DNA from: Brevundimonas sp. AJA228-03
Lineage (GTDB): Bacteria > Pseudomonadota > Alphaproteobacteria > Caulobacterales > Caulobacteraceae
Assembly (NCBI RefSeq): GCF_017795885.1
Contig: NZ_CP059297.1
Coordinates: forward strand, 248,001-312,000
Length of the DNA: 64,000 nucleotides
Direction of reading: 5' to 3'
Under the pieces are notes generated by a model, which saw only the letters and a list, made by a program, of their open reading frames with translations, had not been told where the DNA came from and made no database searches. A program made the position numbers and the translations under genes. This document shows, one piece after another, positions 29,220-37,785 of the stretch (position 1 is the first letter of the stretch; each line of letters starts with the position of its first letter).

Positions 29220-30181
29220 TGCGGGCGGCCTCCCGCCTGTTCTGTGCCGCAGGGCTCATCGGGGCGGCGGCCTGCGCGGCCATGGCCACTTCGACGCCGG
29301 GCCCCGTCGCGCCTTCGGACCGGGCGATCCGGATCGAGGCGCGCCGTGTCCCCCTGGGGATCGGCGGCGCCACCCTGGGCCCCGGCGTGACCTGGGCGGG
29401 CGGACTGGTCCTGCGCGGATCGGGCCTGCATGGGTTATCGGACCTCAAGATCGACGGGGGCCGGGCCTGGGGGGTCAGCGATTTCGGCCAGCTGATCCGG
29501 TTCACCCTGCAGCTGGATCGGAACGGACGGCTGGTGACGGCCGACCGCGCCGTCACGCGACCCCTGACCGGGCCGGACGGGGCCGTTCTGACACCCAAGG
29601 CCAATGCGGACTCCGAGGGGCTGGCGATCCTCCCCGACGGAACGGTACTGGTCAGCTTCGAGCGCGATCACCGCATCTGGTCCTACGGCGCGGTCGCGCT
29701 CGATCGCCCCACGGCAGTGGCGCGCCCCGACACGGATTTCCCGGACAACGAGGGCATGGAAGGGCTGGCGGCGGCCCCGGGCGGCGGCTGGCTGGTCCTC
29801 GGCGAAGGCGGCGGGGCCTGGGTCTGTCACGCCGCCTGTGCACCGCTGGGGGCCGCCCCGGTCATGCCGGCCGACGGCTTCCGGTTCACGGGGGCGGACA
29901 TCGACCCGGCCGGGGGCTGGTTCGTGGTCGAGCGCTACTACAGGCCGCCGCTGGACATGAGGGTGCGGGTGCGGCGTCTGTCGGCGGACGGCGTGCTGTC
30001 CGATCCCGTCATCCAGCTGCGCCCGCCCGCCTCGATCGACAATTTCGAGGGGATCGCGGCGGTCGCGACGACGACCGGAACGCGGCTGTATCTGCTCAGC
30101 GACGACAACGCCAATGCGCTGCAGAAGACGCTGCTGCTGGCCTTTGATGTGGCCGCGCCTACACCCGCTCCGAGACCTTGA
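29219..30181 (+). CDS. Secreted esterase-like/phytase-like beta-propeller protein
   Basis: Encodes 320 residues from the ATG at 29219, sharing one base with the cobT stop (a GTG at 29216 is the alternative). The N-terminus [20 protein letters not shown] is a lipoprotein-like signal. The body fits the esterase-like-activity-of-phytase family: GLHGLSDLKIDGGRAWGVSD, ADSEGLAILPDGTVLVSFER, DNEGMEGLAAAPGGGWLVLGE, IDNFEGIAAV and LYLLSDDN. The substrate is unknown. Coupling to cobT is by position only. Its 3' end overlaps coq7 tail to tail by 23 bp. Confidence 0.82.
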   Translation: MRAASRLFCAAGLIGAAACAAMATSTPGPVAPSDRAIRIEARRVPLGIGGATLGPGVTWAGGLVLRGSGLHGLSDLKIDGGRAWGVSDFGQLIRFTLQLDRNGRLVTADRAVTRPLTGPDGAVLTPKANADSEGLAILPDGTVLVSFERDHRIWSYGAVALDRPTAVARPDTDFPDNEGMEGLAAAPGGGWLVLGEGGGAWVCHAACAPLGAAPVMPADGFRFTGADIDPAGGWFVVERYYRPPLDMRVRVRRLSADGVLSDPVIQLRPPASIDNFEGIAAVATTTGTRLYLLSDDNANALQKTLLLAFDVAAPTPAPRP

Positions 30182-30755
30182 TCGCCACCCTGCAGCCGGC
30201 CCTGATGACGGCGCTCAGCAGGCGGTAGCCGGGCGCCTCGCGGCTGCCGTGTTCGATGGCGTGATCGTGGTGATCCAGTTCCTCTTCGCGGAACTGCGTC
30301 AGTTCGGCGGCGAGGCCCGGTTCGCGTTCGGACAGTTCGGCGATCTGGTCGGCGTAGTGCTGCTCGATCACGCTCTCGACCGCCTCGGTGCAGGCGTGGG
30401 CGGCCTTCTCGCCCATCAGGGCGGTGACGGTGCCGAGGCCCGTGGCGGCCAGCGACCACAGGGGCAGCAGGGCCGTGGGAGCGACCCGGTGTTCGGTCAG
30501 CAGGGCATCGAAGCGCGCCTTGTGCACCGCCTCGCCCGCCTGCATGGCCTCCATGTCGGCGGTCAGGGCCCCCTTGCCGGGGGCGTTGCGGAACACCGCC
30601 GCCTGGGCCTGGTAGATCCTGACGGCGCCGTATTCGCCGGCGTGATCGACCCGCAGGATCTCGGCCAGACGCCGTCGGGTCTCTCCCCGGCCCGGACGGG
30701 CCAGCGGGATGCCCGGGGCGTAACCCTGGGGATCAGTGTTTCGGGGCTCTGGCAT
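30159..30755 (-). CDS. coq7: Demethoxyubiquinone hydroxylase COQ7
   Basis: Encodes 198 residues from MPEPRNTDPQGY (ATG 30755), which overlaps the dsbB end by 23 bp; a start at 30776 is also possible. COQ7 is a di-iron monooxygenase of ubiquinone synthesis. The iron ligands are visible as LRVDHAGEYGAVRIY (Glu), AMQAGEAVHKARF (Glu, His), ACTEAVESVIEQHYADQ and FREEELDHHDHAIEHG (Glu, His). It is downstream of dsbB and likely cotranscribed; ubiquinone is the electron acceptor of DsbB, which makes the pairing sensible. Confidence 0.93.
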   Translation of the reverse strand: MPEPRNTDPQGYAPGIPLARPGRGETRRRLAEILRVDHAGEYGAVRIYQAQAAVFRNAPGKGALTADMEAMQAGEAVHKARFDALLTEHRVAPTALLPLWSLAATGLGTVTALMGEKAAHACTEAVESVIEQHYADQIAELSEREPGLAAELTQFREEELDHHDHAIEHGSREAPGYRLLSAVIRAGCRVAIKVSERV

Positions 30756-31263
30756 CCTTGGGCCTTTTCGCGGCAAGCAGGCTGAACACCGCCAATGCGG
30801 CGGAGATCAGCGCGTTCCATCCTGCCATGGACACGCCCAGGAAGCTCCACGCCACCGCGTCGCACATGGCGATGCGGGTCGGCTCGCCGACGCCGAGCGC
30901 CAGCGACGTCAGACTCTCCAGATCGGCCACGCCACCGCCGACGCAGGTGGCGGGCAGGCTCCACCACTTCAGCTCGCCCCCGGCGTGGAAGCCGGCCGTG
31001 ATCGCCCCGGTCGTGAAGACGGCGAACAGAAGGAAGGCGGCGATGCGCGGGGTGCCGCGACGCGCCTGGCTGATGATCGCCCACGCCGTGGCTATCAGGG
31101 CGACGGCGATCGCGCCCCAGTAGACCTCGCGCTGCTTGAGGCAGAGGTTGCAGGGGCTGAGGCCCGCAAACCGCTCGAACGCATGGGCGGCCCCCAGCAT
31201 GGCGAGGGAGATGGCCACGGCGAAGGCGGTCCACCAGCGGGTCAGGAGACGATAGGCGCTCAT
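30733..31263 (-). CDS. dsbB: Disulfide bond formation protein DsbB
   Basis: Encodes 176 residues from MSAYRLLTRWWTAFAVAISL (ATG 31263). Four membrane helices are apparent. The first redox pair is in LSPCNLCLKQRE (CxxC, about residues 37-40) and the second pair is in LPATCVGGG and AMCDAVAW, as in DsbB, which reoxidises DsbA using ubiquinone. The frame extends to 31359 but the added residues are not membrane-protein-like. It is upstream of coq7 and divergent from recQ by 105 bp. Confidence 0.92.
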   Translation of the reverse strand: MSAYRLLTRWWTAFAVAISLAMLGAAHAFERFAGLSPCNLCLKQREVYWGAIAVALIATAWAIISQARRGTPRIAAFLLFAVFTTGAITAGFHAGGELKWWSLPATCVGGGVADLESLTSLALGVGEPTRIAMCDAVAWSFLGVSMAGWNALISAALAVFSLLAAKRPKDARAPKH

Positions 31264-31368
31264 GGCGGGAACACTAGACGCGCCAGGCGTCGCCGTCGAT
31301 GCATCAGGCGGTCGCGCAATGCACGACCGACGGATGACAGCGCGGAGGGCATCGGGCACAACCCGTCC

Positions 31369-33246
31369 ATGCTGTCCGACTCACCGCCTTCGATGCCCGG
31401 CCTCGACGCCGCGCGGCAGACGCTGGAGCGGGTCTGGGGCCATAAGGACTTCCGGGGACTTCAGGCCCGGGTCGTCGCCGAGATCATGGCCGGGCGCGAC
31501 GTGCTGGCCGTCCTGCCGACCGGCGGGGGCAAGAGCGTCTGTTACCAGATCCCCGCGATCCTGCGTCCGGGCCTGGGCCTGGTCGTCTCGCCCCTGATCG
31601 CCCTGATGACCGATCAGGTCGAGGCGCTGAGGCAGCAGGGCGTGGCCGCCGCGCGCCTGGATTCCGGCCTGTCGCTGGACGAGCGATCCGCCGTGCTGCG
31701 CGGGGCCAGGTCCGGCGAACTGGATCTGCTGTATGTCTCGCCCGAGGGCCTGGCATCGGGCGCGCTCCTGGGTCAGTTGCGCGACCTGCCGCTGTCGCTG
31801 ATCGCCATCGATGAAGCCCACTGCGTGTCCCAGTGGGGCCATGACTTCCGCCCCGACTATCGGACCCTGGGGCGACTGTCGGAATTCTTCCCCGGTGTGC
31901 CCCGCATCGCCGTGACCGCCACGGCCGACGCCAGGACGCGCGACGACATCCTGGCCTCGCTGCAGCTGGAAGGGGCCGCCGTCTTCGTGGACAGCTTCGC
32001 CCGCCCGAACCTGCAGCTGTCGGCGGTGCGCAAGGAGAGCGCCTCGCGCGCCAGGACCGATGCCCATGTGATCGAACTGGTACGCGCCCGCAGGGACCAG
32101 TCCGGCGTCGTCTATTGCGGCAGCCGCGACGGCTGCGAGCGCGTGGCCGACGCCCTGACATCGGCCGGGACCAACGCCATCGCCTATCACGCCGGGATGC
32201 CGGGCACCGAGCGGGACCGGCGGCTGGAGCGGTTTCTGGCCGAGGACGGGGCCGTAATGGTGGCGACCATCGCCTTCGGCATGGGGGTGGACAAGGCCGA
32301 CGTCCGGTTCGTCATCCACGCCGATCCGCCGGGGTCGCTGGAGGCCTACTGGCAGGAGATCGGGCGGGCCGGACGCGATGGCGAACCGGCCGAGGGGATC
32401 ACACTTTACGGCCCCTCAGACATCGCCTGGACCCTTCGCCGACTCGAGACCCGCCCGATGGCCGAGGAGGTCAAGGCGGTCCAGACCCGCAAGGCCCGCC
32501 AGCTGTTCGCCATGCTGGACGGCGCGACCTGCCGTCCGCAGGCGGTACGCCGCTATTTCGGGGAGACGGACGCCGGTCCGTGCGGAATCTGCGACGTCTG
32601 CGCCGATCCCCCTGCCCTCTATGACGCGACCGTCCCCGCCCAGAAGGCACTGGCGGCGGTGCAGCGACTGGGCGGCCGCTTCGGACGCGGCCGGATCGTC
32701 GATCACCTTCTGGGCAAGACCCGGGACGTCCAGCCATGGGAGAGCGACCTGTCGACCTGGGGCATCGGCAAGGATATCGCCCCGTCCGGCTGGCGCGACA
32801 TCGTCGATCACCTGCTGTTCGAGGGCCTGCTGCTGGAGGACCCCAACGACGGCAAGCCACTGGTCGGCCTGGGCGATGCGGACGCCGTGCGCGCCGTCTA
32901 TCGCGGAGAGCGGGCCATCGAGGTCCGCCGCACGCCACCGGGCTTCGATGCGTCCACCCGCTCGGGCAATCCGAGGACCCGCACGCGCAACGACCGCAAC
33001 GCCGCCGTCGAGGCCCTGGATGCCGACGTCCGCGCCCGGTTCGAGACCCTGCGCGCCTGGCGCCGTGACAGAGCGGCCGAACAGCATGTGCCGCCCTATG
33101 TGATCTTTCAGGACCGGACGCTGCTGGAGATCGCCCAGCGTGAACCCGGGTCGCTGGAGGCCCTGGCCGCGATCCCGGGCGTGGGACAGACCAAGATCGA
33201 TCGCTATGGCAAGGGCGTTCTGGAGGCCCTGACCGGCGTACTCTAG
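31369..33246 (+). CDS. recQ: ATP-dependent DNA helicase RecQ
   Basis: Encodes 625 residues from MLSDSPPSMPGLDAARQTLE (ATG 31369). Walker A VLPTGGGKSVCYQIP (about 48-62), DEAH box IDEAHCVSQWGHDFRPDY (about 145-162), motif VI QEIGRAGRDGEPA, a zinc module (CRPQAVRRYF...CGICDVC, about 387-410) and a C-terminal HRDC domain (about 555-625) are in order. RecQ unwinds recombination and replication intermediates. Its TAG and the TAG of the convergent phosphoribosyltransferase gene share one CTAG. Confidence 0.96.
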   Translation: MLSDSPPSMPGLDAARQTLERVWGHKDFRGLQARVVAEIMAGRDVLAVLPTGGGKSVCYQIPAILRPGLGLVVSPLIALMTDQVEALRQQGVAAARLDSGLSLDERSAVLRGARSGELDLLYVSPEGLASGALLGQLRDLPLSLIAIDEAHCVSQWGHDFRPDYRTLGRLSEFFPGVPRIAVTATADARTRDDILASLQLEGAAVFVDSFARPNLQLSAVRKESASRARTDAHVIELVRARRDQSGVVYCGSRDGCERVADALTSAGTNAIAYHAGMPGTERDRRLERFLAEDGAVMVATIAFGMGVDKADVRFVIHADPPGSLEAYWQEIGRAGRDGEPAEGITLYGPSDIAWTLRRLETRPMAEEVKAVQTRKARQLFAMLDGATCRPQAVRRYFGETDAGPCGICDVCADPPALYDATVPAQKALAAVQRLGGRFGRGRIVDHLLGKTRDVQPWESDLSTWGIGKDIAPSGWRDIVDHLLFEGLLLEDPNDGKPLVGLGDADAVRAVYRGERAIEVRRTPPGFDASTRSGNPRTRTRNDRNAAVEALDADVRARFETLRAWRRDRAAEQHVPPYVIFQDRTLLEIAQREPGSLEALAAIPGVGQTKIDRYGKGVLEALTGVL

Positions 33247-33776
33247 TCCAGCGCGCAGATGTCGGGGAGGCCGCGCAGGGCTCCGGCCTTATCCAGACCG
33301 TATCCGACCAGGAACCGGTTCGGGGCCTCCCAGCCGACGAAGTCGGGCTCGGGCGCACGCGGCAGGGGCCAGGGCTTGCGGGCGAAGACGCAGGTCAGGA
33401 CCTCGGACGCGCCGGCCTCGCGGGCGATGCGGACAGCCTCGGCCAGGGACAGGCCGGTGTCGAACACATCATCGAGAATCAGGACCTTGCGCCCCTGAAG
33501 CGATCGCTGGAACGGAGCATGGACGTCGACCCGGCCACGACTGGTCTTTTCGTCGCCATAGGATGCCAGCCACAGGGCATCGAAGCGGACGTTGCGGCCG
33601 ACGCGCGACAGGGCCCGCGTCAGATCGGCGGCGAACCACAGGCCGCCGGTCAGAAGGACGGCCGCGACGGTCTCGTCATCCACGACGGGGGCGATCCGCT
33701 CCGCCAGATCGGCGACAACCCGCGCGATATCCGCTTCGGACAGGAGGACGGTCGGCGTCTGGAGCAGGTCAGCCAT
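33243..33776 (-). CDS. hpt: Phosphoribosyltransferase, hypoxanthine-guanine type
   Basis: Encodes 177 residues from MADLLQTPTVLLSEADIARV (ATG 33776). The PRPP-binding motif is VLILDDVFDTGLSL (about 97-110), with LLTGGLWFAADLTRAL near residue 42 and a flexible loop in LWLASYGDEKTSRGRVD. These fit hypoxanthine phosphoribosyltransferase, a purine-salvage enzyme, though other type I PRTases cannot be excluded. It overlaps the zinc-ribbon gene upstream by 8 bp. Confidence 0.85.
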   Translation of the reverse strand: MADLLQTPTVLLSEADIARVVADLAERIAPVVDDETVAAVLLTGGLWFAADLTRALSRVGRNVRFDALWLASYGDEKTSRGRVDVHAPFQRSLQGRKVLILDDVFDTGLSLAEAVRIAREAGASEVLTCVFARKPWPLPRAPEPDFVGWEAPNRFLVGYGLDKAGALRGLPDICALD

Positions 33777-34683
33777 GCGAGGCGGATACGGCCTTGGCCC
33801 CATGCGTGTCCACGGCGTCGTGGTGTTCCTGGCCTGCGGGAGCAGCATCGACCGGATCGGCGTGAGACGTCGGGGCCGCGTCGATCCTTGCGGGGCGCAG
33901 GCCGTGTTCGTCCGGCGTCGGCAGCGGTCGCGCATGGGGCGCGGGTCCGTGGCCTGCCTCGGTCGGGGCGTCCTTCCCATGGTCGGCCGGCTCGGAGCCC
34001 ACGAAGGCCACGCCGACATCGACGCCGTGCGCGCCCGGATCGCGGATCAGGGCCGCGAAGCCCTGGACTCCGCCAGGCAGGACGGGGGCTTCGTCCAGTT
34101 CGACGATCGCATGGCCGATCTCGGCCCCGTGGTCGTCCAGCAGGGCGACGCGGACGGTGGGGGCCACGATTTCCCTGTCGCGGATGTTGCGAAGCGCGCC
34201 CGAGACCACGACCGTATCGGGGCGATTCGTCAGGGCCCTGGCCGTCACAGCCTCGAACTCCAGTCCCACCGCATTCACGGGCGCGCCGACCCTCTCATAG
34301 GCGGCGGCAGCGCGCGGATACATCTGGACCACATCGACGCGGAACAGCCAGCCCGCCCCGATCAGCCCGACGAACAGGCTGGCCAGGCCCGCCCACACGA
34401 CGCCCTGGGTGGCGGCGCGGCGCAGGCGGCGTTGCTGTTCGGCCCGGGCCCGAAAAGCCTTGGGCAGTTCGGGGGCCGGCGTCTCCGGCGCGACGGCGGG
34501 GGCTTCCTCGACACTGCGGGCCTCGACCGGGGCCGGGGTCTCGGCGGTCAGGTCCAGGGGCTCTTCGTTGGTCGCCAGCCAGACATGCGCGCAGGACTGG
34601 CAGCGGACCTTGCGCCCGGTGGGCGGGATCGCGCCATCGGGCGTGAAATAGCTGGTGGCGCAGGACGGGCAGGTCAGTATCAT
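33769..34683 (-). CDS. MJ0042 zinc-ribbon / DUF3426 membrane protein
   Basis: Encodes 304 residues. The N-terminus is an MJ0042-type zinc ribbon, LTCPSCATSYFTPDGAIPP and KVRCQSCAHVWLA, with two CxxC pairs (about residues 5-34). An acidic Pro-rich stretch and a membrane helix (VVWAGLASLFVGLIGAGWLF, about 94-113) follow. The DUF3426 domain (about 120-225) includes VVSGALRNIRDREIVAPTVRV. The C-terminal tail is His/Ala/Pro-rich (about 235-304), which may bind metal. The role is unknown. It sits just upstream of the phosphoribosyltransferase and divergent from ftsE. Confidence 0.87.
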   Translation of the reverse strand: MILTCPSCATSYFTPDGAIPPTGRKVRCQSCAHVWLATNEEPLDLTAETPAPVEARSVEEAPAVAPETPAPELPKAFRARAEQQRRLRRAATQGVVWAGLASLFVGLIGAGWLFRVDVVQMYPRAAAAYERVGAPVNAVGLEFEAVTARALTNRPDTVVVSGALRNIRDREIVAPTVRVALLDDHGAEIGHAIVELDEAPVLPGGVQGFAALIRDPGAHGVDVGVAFVGSEPADHGKDAPTEAGHGPAPHARPLPTPDEHGLRPARIDAAPTSHADPVDAAPAGQEHHDAVDTHGAKAVSASHG

Positions 34684-34760
34684 GGCCTTGCCTTACGAGG
34701 CTGTTCGCGCAGCCCCCTCCCTGTAGAAGCGCGACGCGCCCCTGGTCCTGAATCGAATCG

Positions 34761-35471
34761 ATGCCTCGTTCGCCCCGTCGCGCCGCCGACCCTGTGCCTT
34801 CGCCAGAGACCGTCCGCCTGTCGGCGGTCGGGTTCGGCTATGCGGACAGGCCCGACGTGCTTCGGGACGTTAACCTCATCTTGCCGCGCGGCTCTTTCCA
34901 CTTCCTTACCGGCGCGTCGGGGGCCGGAAAGTCGTCGCTGCTGAAGTTGCTGACCCTGGCCGAACCGCCGACGTCCGGCCGGATCGCCCTGTTCGGCGAC
35001 GAGGTGGGCCAGATCGCGCGCCGCGACCGCCCGGCCTATCGTCGGCGAATGGGGGTGGTGTTCCAGGACTTCCGCCTGCTGGATCACCTCAGTGTCTTCG
35101 ACAACGTCGCCCTGCCGCTGCGGCTGCGGGGCCGGAAGGCTGCGGATTACGCGGGAGACGTGGCCGAGATGCTGGAGTGGGTCGGGCTGTCCGACCGCGC
35201 CGAAGGCCTGCCCGGCACCCTGTCGGGGGGCGAGAAGCAGCGGCTGGCCATCGCAAGGGCCGTCATGGCCGGGCCCGACCTGATCCTGGCCGACGAACCG
35301 ACCGGAAGCGTCGATGGCGCGATGGCCGGGCGGCTGCTGAAGCTGTTCCAGGCGTTGAACCGATTGGGCACGACCATATTGATCGTCAGCCACGACGAGG
35401 CCCTGGCGCGCGCTTCGGGGGCGCGACTGCTGAGACTGGCCGACGGGCGGGTGACGGCGGTGAAGCCATGA
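34761..35471 (+). CDS. ftsE: Cell division ATP-binding protein FtsE
   Basis: Encodes 236 residues. Walker A is TGASGAGKSSLLKLL (about 49-63), the ABC signature LSGGEKQRLAIARA (about 153-166) and Walker B LILADEPTGSVD. With FtsX it forms the divisome-linked ABC complex that controls cell-wall hydrolases through periplasmic partners. VVFQDFRLLDHLSVFDNV is typical of FtsE. The ATGA overlap with ftsX shows translational coupling. The MutS-like or secretion ABC alternatives are excluded by the neighbour. Confidence 0.95.
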   Translation: MPRSPRRAADPVPSPETVRLSAVGFGYADRPDVLRDVNLILPRGSFHFLTGASGAGKSSLLKLLTLAEPPTSGRIALFGDEVGQIARRDRPAYRRRMGVVFQDFRLLDHLSVFDNVALPLRLRGRKAADYAGDVAEMLEWVGLSDRAEGLPGTLSGGEKQRLAIARAVMAGPDLILADEPTGSVDGAMAGRLLKLFQALNRLGTTILIVSHDEALARASGARLLRLADGRVTAVKP

Positions 35472-36391
35472 TCCGCTGGTCCACTCTGTTCGGGCCGAAG
35501 GCAGCGCCGAAACCGGTGCGCCCCGAAAGCGGCCTGCTGCCCCGCGACCCCGGAGGTGAGCGGTCGCTCGGCGCGCTGATTGCAGTGCTGTGTTTCCTCG
35601 CCTGCCTGGCCGCTGTCGGCACCCTGGCGGCGGACCGCGCATCGCACGGGTGGGCGCGGGCTCTTCGTGCCGAGGCGACCGTGCAGGTCCGTCCCCGCGT
35701 GGGCGAGACAGGCCCTGCAGCAGCGGCCCGTGCCGCCGAGACCCTGGCCGGCGTCAACGGGGTCGAGGAAGCCGAGGCCATGGACCGCGAGGCGGCCGAG
35801 GCCCTGCTGCGGCCGTGGATGGGGGAGGCGGTGCTGAACGACCTGCCCATCCCCTTCCTGGTGACCGTGCGGCTGGAGGCGACCGCGCCCGCCAGCGCCC
35901 TGAGCCTCAGCCGGGCCCTGGCCGAGGCCGGCATCGACGCCACGGTGGACGACCACAGCCTGTGGCGGGGCGAGGTCGAGCGGTCGGCGAGGGTGATCTC
36001 GCTGCTGGCCCTGGCGGCGTTTCTGGCCACAGCCTTCGCGGCGGGCGCGGCTATCGCCTATGCGACGCGGGCAGGTCTGGACGCACGGCGGGATGTGATC
36101 GAGACGCTCAGCCTGTCGGGGGCGACCGACGCCGGCATCGTCTGGATGTTCCAGCGCAGGTTCGGCCTGCTGGCCGGGGCCGCAGGGGCGGTAGGCGCGA
36201 CCGTCGCCATCCTGCTGATCGGGGGTTTGCGTGCACTGGGCGGAGACGCCGGCCTGACCCCGGCCCTGCCCCTGGCGTGGAGCGACATCATCCTGCTGAC
36301 CTGTTGCCCAATTGTCGCCGCTGCGGTGGCGCTTGTTTCGGCGTGGCTCGCGGCCGTTGCGGCTCTTGGCGGGCGGACAAGGCCTGACTAG
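35468..36391 (+). CDS. ftsX: Cell division protein FtsX
   Basis: Encodes 307 residues from the ATG at 35468 that overlaps the ftsE stop. The topology is FtsX-like: one helix (GALIAVLCFLACLAAVGTLA, about 35-54), a large periplasmic domain (about 60-175), then three helices (about 178-200, 230-255, 275-300). FtsX transmits FtsE ATPase cycles to peptidoglycan hydrolases. GLDARRDVIETLSLSGATDA is the conserved cytoplasmic coupling region. The YdcF-like gene follows after 9 bp. Confidence 0.93.
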   Translation: MIRWSTLFGPKAAPKPVRPESGLLPRDPGGERSLGALIAVLCFLACLAAVGTLAADRASHGWARALRAEATVQVRPRVGETGPAAAARAAETLAGVNGVEEAEAMDREAAEALLRPWMGEAVLNDLPIPFLVTVRLEATAPASALSLSRALAEAGIDATVDDHSLWRGEVERSARVISLLALAAFLATAFAAGAAIAYATRAGLDARRDVIETLSLSGATDAGIVWMFQRRFGLLAGAAGAVGATVAILLIGGLRALGGDAGLTPALPLAWSDIILLTCCPIVAAAVALVSAWLAAVAALGGRTRPD

Positions 36392-36400
36392 ACGTAGTCC

Positions 36401-37027
36401 ATGAAGTTTCTGGCGCTTCTCGGGATCGTCGGCCTGATCTGGCTGGTGGGGCTGTTCGCCTTCGCCGACCGGGTGCGCAATCTGACGCCTGCGCCCGAGC
36501 CGGACCGCGCCGACGGCATCGTCGCCCTGACCGGTCCCTCGGCCGAGCGGATCAACGCCGCCGTCCGGTTGCTGGAGCAGGACAAGGGTGAGCGGGTGCT
36601 GATCTCGGGTGTCAACCGCGAGGTCCGCAGGCAGGAGCTGACCGCCCTGACGCCCGGCTCCACCCGCCTGTTCAACTGTTGCGTTGACCTGGGCTTCGAG
36701 GCCGAGGACACCGGCGGCAACGCCCAGGAGATCGCCGCCTGGGCCGCGTCCAGGAACTACACGTCGCTGATCGTGGTGACCTCGGACTACCACATGCCGC
36801 GCTCCCTGCTGGAGATCCGCAGCGCCGCGCCGGACATCACGCTGACGCCCTATGCCGTGTCGACGCCTTCGCTGGATAACTCGCGCTGGTGGCGCGCGGC
36901 GGTGACGGCGCGGCGCATGACGCTGGAATATATGAAATATCTGGCCGTCCTGGCGCGCGAGGCCTTGCACAAGGTGATCGGCCATAACGAACGGCCTGAG
37001 ACATCGGAAGAGGCACCCGCATCTTGA
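36401..37027 (+). CDS. YdcF/SanA-like DUF218 membrane protein
   Basis: Encodes 208 residues. An N-terminal helix (FLALLGIVGLIWLVGLFAF, about 3-21) anchors a periplasmic DUF218 domain with DRADGIVALTG, GERVLISGVN, DTGGNAQEIAAWAASRNY and LIVVTSDYHMPRSLLEI. E. coli relatives (SanA, YdcF, ElyC) affect envelope integrity and undecaprenyl-phosphate use. Its position behind ftsEX and before plsC fits an envelope role. Its TGA overlaps the TTG start of plsC. Confidence 0.88.
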   Translation: MKFLALLGIVGLIWLVGLFAFADRVRNLTPAPEPDRADGIVALTGPSAERINAAVRLLEQDKGERVLISGVNREVRRQELTALTPGSTRLFNCCVDLGFEAEDTGGNAQEIAAWAASRNYTSLIVVTSDYHMPRSLLEIRSAAPDITLTPYAVSTPSLDNSRWWRAAVTARRMTLEYMKYLAVLAREALHKVIGHNERPETSEEAPAS

Positions 37028-37728
37028 TCGCCCTGCGTTCCCTCGTCTTCGTGGCCTGGCTGTATCTGTCCCTGGCGCTGTTCGCGGTCGGCCTGTCGCC
37101 GGCGCTGATCCTGCCCCACCGGTTCGCGCTGGGCGTGGTGAAGGCCTGGGCCCGGTTCGTGCTGTTCGGCCTGCGCTGGATCGCAGGCGTTCGCGTCGAG
37201 TTCCGCGGGCTGGAGCATCGCCCCACCGGCCGGGCGCTGGTGGCCTGCAAGCACCAGGGCATGCTGGACATCATCATCCCCTTCGTCGTGTTGGATGACC
37301 CCTGCATCATCACCAAGAAGGAGCTGATGATCCTGCCCTTCTTCGGCTGGTTCGCCTGGAAGACGAAGATGATCTCCGTCGATCGCTCGGCCGCGTCCAA
37401 GGCGCTGCGCGACATGGTCAAACAGGCCCGCGACCGTGTCGCCGAGGGCCGCCAGATCTGGATCTTCCCCGAAGGCACACGCGCGCCGGTCGGCTCGGTC
37501 CCCGACTACAAGCCGGGCGTCGCGGCCCTGTACCGCGACATCGGCAGCCCCTGCTGGCCCGTGGCGACCAATGCCGGGGTCCACTGGCCCGCCCACGGCT
37601 TTCGCCGCTATCCCGGCACCGTGGTCTATGAGTTCCTGCCCCCCATCGAGGCGGACCTGAAGCGCGCCGTCTTCATGGCCGAGCTGGAGCGGCGCATCGA
37701 GACGGCGTCGAACGCCCTGCTCACCTGA
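37024..37728 (+). CDS. plsC: 1-acyl-sn-glycerol-3-phosphate acyltransferase
   Basis: Encodes 234 residues from a TTG at 37024 (overlap TTGA with the previous stop). PlsC makes phosphatidic acid. The catalytic HX4D motif is KHQGMLDIIIP (about residues 74-84), with KKELMILPFFGW, SVDRS and FPEGTRAPVG (about 150-159) as the other acyltransferase blocks. A membrane helix lies near residues 5-25. The ftsEX-ydcF-plsC order suggests one transcript for division and envelope functions. Confidence 0.94.
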   Translation: MIALRSLVFVAWLYLSLALFAVGLSPALILPHRFALGVVKAWARFVLFGLRWIAGVRVEFRGLEHRPTGRALVACKHQGMLDIIIPFVVLDDPCIITKKELMILPFFGWFAWKTKMISVDRSAASKALRDMVKQARDRVAEGRQIWIFPEGTRAPVGSVPDYKPGVAALYRDIGSPCWPVATNAGVHWPAHGFRRYPGTVVYEFLPPIEADLKRAVFMAELERRIETASNALLT

Positions 37729-37754
37729 CCCGGACGGCCCCCGCTCAAGCCGCA

Positions 37755-37769
37755 GGGAACCGCGTTCCC
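37755..37769. terminator. Small hairpin between convergent plsC and hisC
   Basis: GGGAAC / GTTCCC with loop CGC, flanked by GCA...CGC, lies in the 57-bp gap between convergent genes. No T-run follows. Confidence 0.4.
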
Positions 37770-37785
37770 CGCGTTAGCGCCCTTC

